Source of the DNA: an uncultured Cetobacterium sp.
GTDB taxonomy: Bacteria; Fusobacteriota; Fusobacteriia; Fusobacteriales; Fusobacteriaceae
Length of the DNA: 25,091 nucleotides
Direction of reading: 5' to 3'
Assembly (NCBI GenBank): GCA_900766645.1
Contig: CAAFWD010000058.1
Span: 1 to 25,091 of the forward strand
Shown: positions 22,436 to 25,091 of the stretch, piece after piece
Numbering within the stretch: the stretch's first letter is position 1
How the letters are laid out: every line of letters starts with the position of its first letter
Translations under genes and position numbers: made by a program
Notes under the pieces: model-generated
Told to the model about the DNA's origin: nothing
The model's input: the letters and a program-made list of their open reading frames with translations, nothing else
The model's database searches: none

Positions 22436-23506
22436 TTATTTTCCTTTCAATAAAAATTCAGCATATCTTTTTGTAATGTCATCACCTGAAAGTTTTTCTC
22501 TAATTCTTTCAATATTTTTATTTACAACTTCTAAATTTGAAAGAATCTCTTTCATTTTTATTTCAATCTCATTCCCATTACATTTTTTCTGAATAAGTTC
22601 AGGAAAAACCTCTTCATTTAATGTTAAATTAGGAAGTGATATATACCCAACCTTTAATATGTATTTAGCTATAAAATAATTTAAAGAGCTTGTTTTATAT
22701 ACAACTATTGTTGGCAATCCCAGCAAAGCTAATTCTAACGTTACAGTTCCTGATGCTGCTATGGCTATACAACTTTTTTCAACAGCCTCTTTTAAGCTCA
22801 AATCATAATTTACTTTCAGATTTTTATATGCTGATAAATCCTCTTCAATCCATTTTAAATGCTCTTTAGAAGATAATTTTAAAAGGTAATGTTTACTTTC
22901 ATTTCCTTTAACAACTTTTAGCATCTCTGGAAGTAATGATTGAATCTCCTGTTTTCTACTTCCTGGAAGTAAAAGAATATTTTCTCCTTTTTCCTTCACA
23001 GGTATATATTTTTCTACAAAAGGATTTCCAAAGTAAACCGCATCTATATTATGTTTTTTATAAAAATCCACTTCCCATGGAAAAATAACCATAATATGAT
23101 CTGCTAGTCTAAGTTTTTTAATTCTTTTTTCTCCCCAAATCCATAACTTTGGAGGAATATAGTAAAAAACTTCAATATCTTTAATCTCTTTCTTTAATAA
23201 CTCTAAAAATTTCAGATTAAATCCACCATAATCTACCATAATAACTTTTTTTATATTTTCTTTTTTTATAAACTCTAAATATTCATTAGCTTTATTTTTT
23301 AAAAAACTATATTTTTTTATAGCTTCTGCAAAACCCATAACCGCAAGTTCATTTATATCTTGAATAACTTCTACTCCAACACTTTCAGAATGTCTTCCAG
23401 CTACTCCAATAAATTCTACTTTTGGGTTCTCTTCTTTAGCTTTTTTTACTAGATACGACAGGTGCAAATCTCCTGATACCTCTCCTGTTGAAACAAATAT
23501 TTTCAT
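22436..23506 (-). CDS. lpxB: Lipid A disaccharide synthase LpxB
   Basis: Inverting glycosyltransferase (GT19) joining lipid X and UDP-2,3-diacylglucosamine into the lipid A disaccharide at the inner membrane. 356 aa, a little shorter than the 382-aa E. coli enzyme. The N-terminal motif is FVSTGEVSGDLHLSYLV, followed by FIGVAGRHSESVGVE, VMVDYGGFNLKFL, FYYIPPKLWIWGEKRIKKL, LLLPGSRKQEI and the donor-binding SGTVTLELALLGLPTIVVY. The ATG overlaps the lpxI stop by 4 nt (ATGA) with GGAGTGA upstream, so translation is coupled. It uses the product of the preceding lpxI gene. Confidence 0.97.
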   Translation of the reverse strand: MKIFVSTGEVSGDLHLSYLVKKAKEENPKVEFIGVAGRHSESVGVEVIQDINELAVMGFAEAIKKYSFLKNKANEYLEFIKKENIKKVIMVDYGGFNLKFLELLKKEIKDIEVFYYIPPKLWIWGEKRIKKLRLADHIMVIFPWEVDFYKKHNIDAVYFGNPFVEKYIPVKEKGENILLLPGSRKQEIQSLLPEMLKVVKGNESKHYLLKLSSKEHLKWIEEDLSAYKNLKVNYDLSLKEAVEKSCIAIAASGTVTLELALLGLPTIVVYKTSSLNYFIAKYILKVGYISLPNLTLNEEVFPELIQKKCNGNEIEIKMKEILSNLEVVNKNIERIREKLSGDDITKRYAEFLLKGK

Positions 23507-24306
23507 ATTTTCACTCCAATGATAAATATATTATTTTTATTTGCTAGCTCTATACACTCTTTAGAATCTAGAAATAACATTTTTCCTGCTTCTGCTACTA
23601 CACCCTTAGCTTTTATTTCGATAGCTCTTCTTATTGTTTCAATCCCAACTGCTGGTATATCTACTCTCATATCTTGTTGTGGTCTAGCCATTTTTATTAT
23701 AATGCATTTTTCACCAGCTAGCTTTCCTGCTCTTTTTATTGTTTCATCAGTTCCTTCAATTCCTTCTAAAGCTATAACAGAGGAATCCTTACATACAACA
23801 GTTTGCCCCGCATCAACTTCACTTAAGGCCTTTGCTGCTTCTATACCAATCCTTACTGTTTTTTTGTCCTCTTCAGTTAATAACACTTCAGTATAATTTT
23901 CATCTTTAAACATCATATTATTTAAAAGATGATTTTGAGGTAAAACTTTAATTTTATTTAATCTTAAAAATGAGATAACACCAAAAAGAAGTGTCTCATC
24001 TTTTTTATCAGGTAGTCTTTTTAAAAGTTCTTCACCATAATAATCTAGGTACATCTCTTCAAATAAAACTGATTTTTCTACCTTACCAAGCATTACCACT
24101 TCTTTTATATCATTCAATAAGAGATATTTTACAATCTCTCCTATTTGTCCAATATTAAATTTTCTGTAATTTTTATGCTTTTGTATCTCTTCATTGACAG
24201 TATCAAATAATCCTATTAAATATACCTCTATATCCTGAGCTTCCGCTTCTTTAAGGAAATATAGAGGTAACTTTCCGTTACCTACTATTATTCCAACTTT
24301 TCTCAT
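23503..24306 (-). CDS. lpxI: UDP-2,3-diacylglucosamine pyrophosphatase LpxI
   Basis: Cleaves UDP-2,3-diacylglucosamine to lipid X and UMP. LpxI is unrelated in sequence to the calcineurin-like LpxH of E. coli and attacks the other phosphorus of the pyrophosphate. 267 aa. The N-terminal domain carries VGIIVGNGKLPLYFLKEA and VVMLGKVEKS. The conserved C-terminal DUF1009 domain carries DAGQTVVCKDSSVIALEGIE, GTDETIKRAG, the acidic segment DMRVDIPAVG (D212, D216) and GVVAEAGKMLFLD. The ATG shares one base with the lpxA stop (TAATG), and lpxB overlaps its end by 4 nt. Position between lpxA and lpxB supports the assignment. Confidence 0.96.
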   Translation of the reverse strand: MRKVGIIVGNGKLPLYFLKEAEAQDIEVYLIGLFDTVNEEIQKHKNYRKFNIGQIGEIVKYLLLNDIKEVVMLGKVEKSVLFEEMYLDYYGEELLKRLPDKKDETLLFGVISFLRLNKIKVLPQNHLLNNMMFKDENYTEVLLTEEDKKTVRIGIEAAKALSEVDAGQTVVCKDSSVIALEGIEGTDETIKRAGKLAGEKCIIIKMARPQQDMRVDIPAVGIETIRRAIEIKAKGVVAEAGKMLFLDSKECIELANKNNIFIIGVKI

Positions 24307-25079
24307 TATCTTGCAATCCCCCTATTACTAGTCTTAATAAAGTCTACAAGATATTTAATATTTCTGTCCTCAGGGAATGATAATTCTAATTCAGCCAATG
24401 CATCTTTTAATGGAGCCCCACTTCTAAATAAAATTCTATATGCCTTTTTAATATTTGAACGCTCCTCTTCAGTAAAGCCTTTTCTTCTTAAACCTACACT
24501 GTTTAAACCTCTTAATGTAGCTTTGTTTCCTTCAGCCATAACAAATGGGCATATATCTTGAGTTATAGCACTTCCTCCACCTGTCATTGAATAAGATCCT
24601 ATTCTACAGAATTGATGAACTGGTGTTAATCCTCCGATTATAACAAAGTCATCCACAACTACGTGTCCTGCTAAAGTTACTCCGTTAGCTAATATACAGT
24701 TATCTCCCACGATTACATCATGTGCCACATGTACATATGCCATTAACAAGTTATTGTTTCCAACTCTAGTTTCCCATCTATCATCTGTTCCTCTATGAAT
24801 TGTTACAAACTCTCTAATACTATTGTTGTCTCCAATTATAGTTTTAGTTGGCTCCCCTTTATACTTTAAGTCTTGAGAAGCTTTTCCAATAGAAACAAAA
24901 GAGTAAATAGTATTATTTTCTCCTATTTCTGTTATACCCTCAACTACTACATGAGATTGTAAAACTGTATTTTTTCCTATTTTTACATCTTTTCCTACTA
25001 TACAATAAGGACCTATTTTTACTCCCGGCTCTATAATGGCTCCATCCTCAATTATAGCAGTGCTATGAATTTCAATCAC
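24306..25079 (-). CDS. lpxA: UDP-N-acetylglucosamine acyltransferase LpxA
   Basis: First step of lipid A synthesis: transfer of a 3-hydroxyacyl chain from ACP to the 3-OH of UDP-GlcNAc. 257 aa (E. coli 262). A left-handed beta-helix of hexapeptide repeats fills the first ~185 residues (IIEDGAIIEPGVKIGPYCIV...), followed by a helical C-terminus (GLRRKGFTEEERSNIKKAYR). Catalytic His is H120 in YVHVAHDVIVG, matching E. coli H125. G168 aligns with the acyl-chain ruler G173 of E. coli, which suggests a C14-type 3-hydroxyacyl donor. The start is GTG (25079) with GGGTGA upstream. A frame ending GEKE-stop overlaps this GTG by 4 nt at the window edge and could be the tail of an upstream gene such as fabZ, too short to call. 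Confidence 0.96.
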   Translation of the reverse strand: MIEIHSTAIIEDGAIIEPGVKIGPYCIVGKDVKIGKNTVLQSHVVVEGITEIGENNTIYSFVSIGKASQDLKYKGEPTKTIIGDNNSIREFVTIHRGTDDRWETRVGNNNLLMAYVHVAHDVIVGDNCILANGVTLAGHVVVDDFVIIGGLTPVHQFCRIGSYSMTGGGSAITQDICPFVMAEGNKATLRGLNSVGLRRKGFTEEERSNIKKAYRILFRSGAPLKDALAELELSFPEDRNIKYLVDFIKTSNRGIAR

Positions 25080-25091
25080 TCTTTTTCACCC

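Noticed and set aside
1..25091. CRISPR arrays, insertion sequences, integrases, tRNA or rRNA genes, toxin-antitoxin or defence loci
   Set aside because: Scanned by eye. No spaced direct repeats, transposase or integrase motifs, or tRNA-like folds were noticed, and the window is almost fully filled with core genes.

Overview
The window is very AT-rich and densely coded. All but one of the recognised genes lie on the minus strand, so transcription runs from high to low coordinates. It combines a Gram-negative lipid A pathway (LpxA, LpxI, LpxB, MsbA, LpxK) with features common in low-GC bacteria: a dnaG-rpoD block, SMC, RNase PH next to RdgB, and a thymidylate kinase of the kind I recall from Firmicutes. 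Arginine is mostly AGA, and TTG or GTG starts occur. This fits the Fusobacteriota (Fusobacterium/Cetobacterium type) best. A diderm Firmicute (Negativicutes, Halanaerobiales) is the main alternative. The assignment is inferred from gene content, not from a search.

Layout in transcription order. (1) 25079 to 12927 holds lpxA-lpxI-lpxB-msbA-rph-rdgB, an intrinsic terminator, then smc-lpxK-hypothetical-ptsN-like-nadD. The spacing is extremely tight: 1 to 4 nt overlaps, one zero-gap junction, and a terminator that overlaps the rdgB stop codon. (2) 11377 to 12903 is the only plus-strand gene, a SulP/SLC26 anion transporter with its own promoter. It shares a bidirectional terminator with nadD. (3) 11193 to 6139 holds uppS-cdsA, a terminator, then dxr-tmk-rseP-tetR: undecaprenyl and phospholipid precursors, isoprenoids, dTDP supply, intramembrane proteolysis and a TetR regulator. 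(4) 5892 to 2727 holds an NtrC-like AAA+ regulator and a membrane-anchored parvulin-type foldase, behind a clear sigma-70-type promoter. (5) 2580 to 1 holds dnaG and rpoD (rpoD cut by the window edge), again behind a good promoter.

Together the genes link envelope building (lipid A, undecaprenyl carrier, CDP-diacylglycerol, envelope foldase, site-2 protease) to core replication, transcription and chromosome organisation (DnaG, RpoD, SMC, NadD, RdgB, RNase PH).

I saw no mobile element, CRISPR array, tRNA or rRNA, and no clear defence or toxin-antitoxin system. I found no obviously new multi-gene system. The points most worth a second look are: an NtrC-type regulator whose sigma-54 contact loop reads GAFLGA and whose receiver domain is degenerate; an orphan 14-bp-stem hairpin with a plus-strand T-run next to its promoter; two intrinsic terminators placed directly before essential genes with little or no room for a new promoter; and an unrecognised helical protein inside the lpxK-ptsN-nadD segment. 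Several likely starts (dxr, tmk, smc, sulP) differ from the longest possible reading frames and are set here by ribosome-binding sites.
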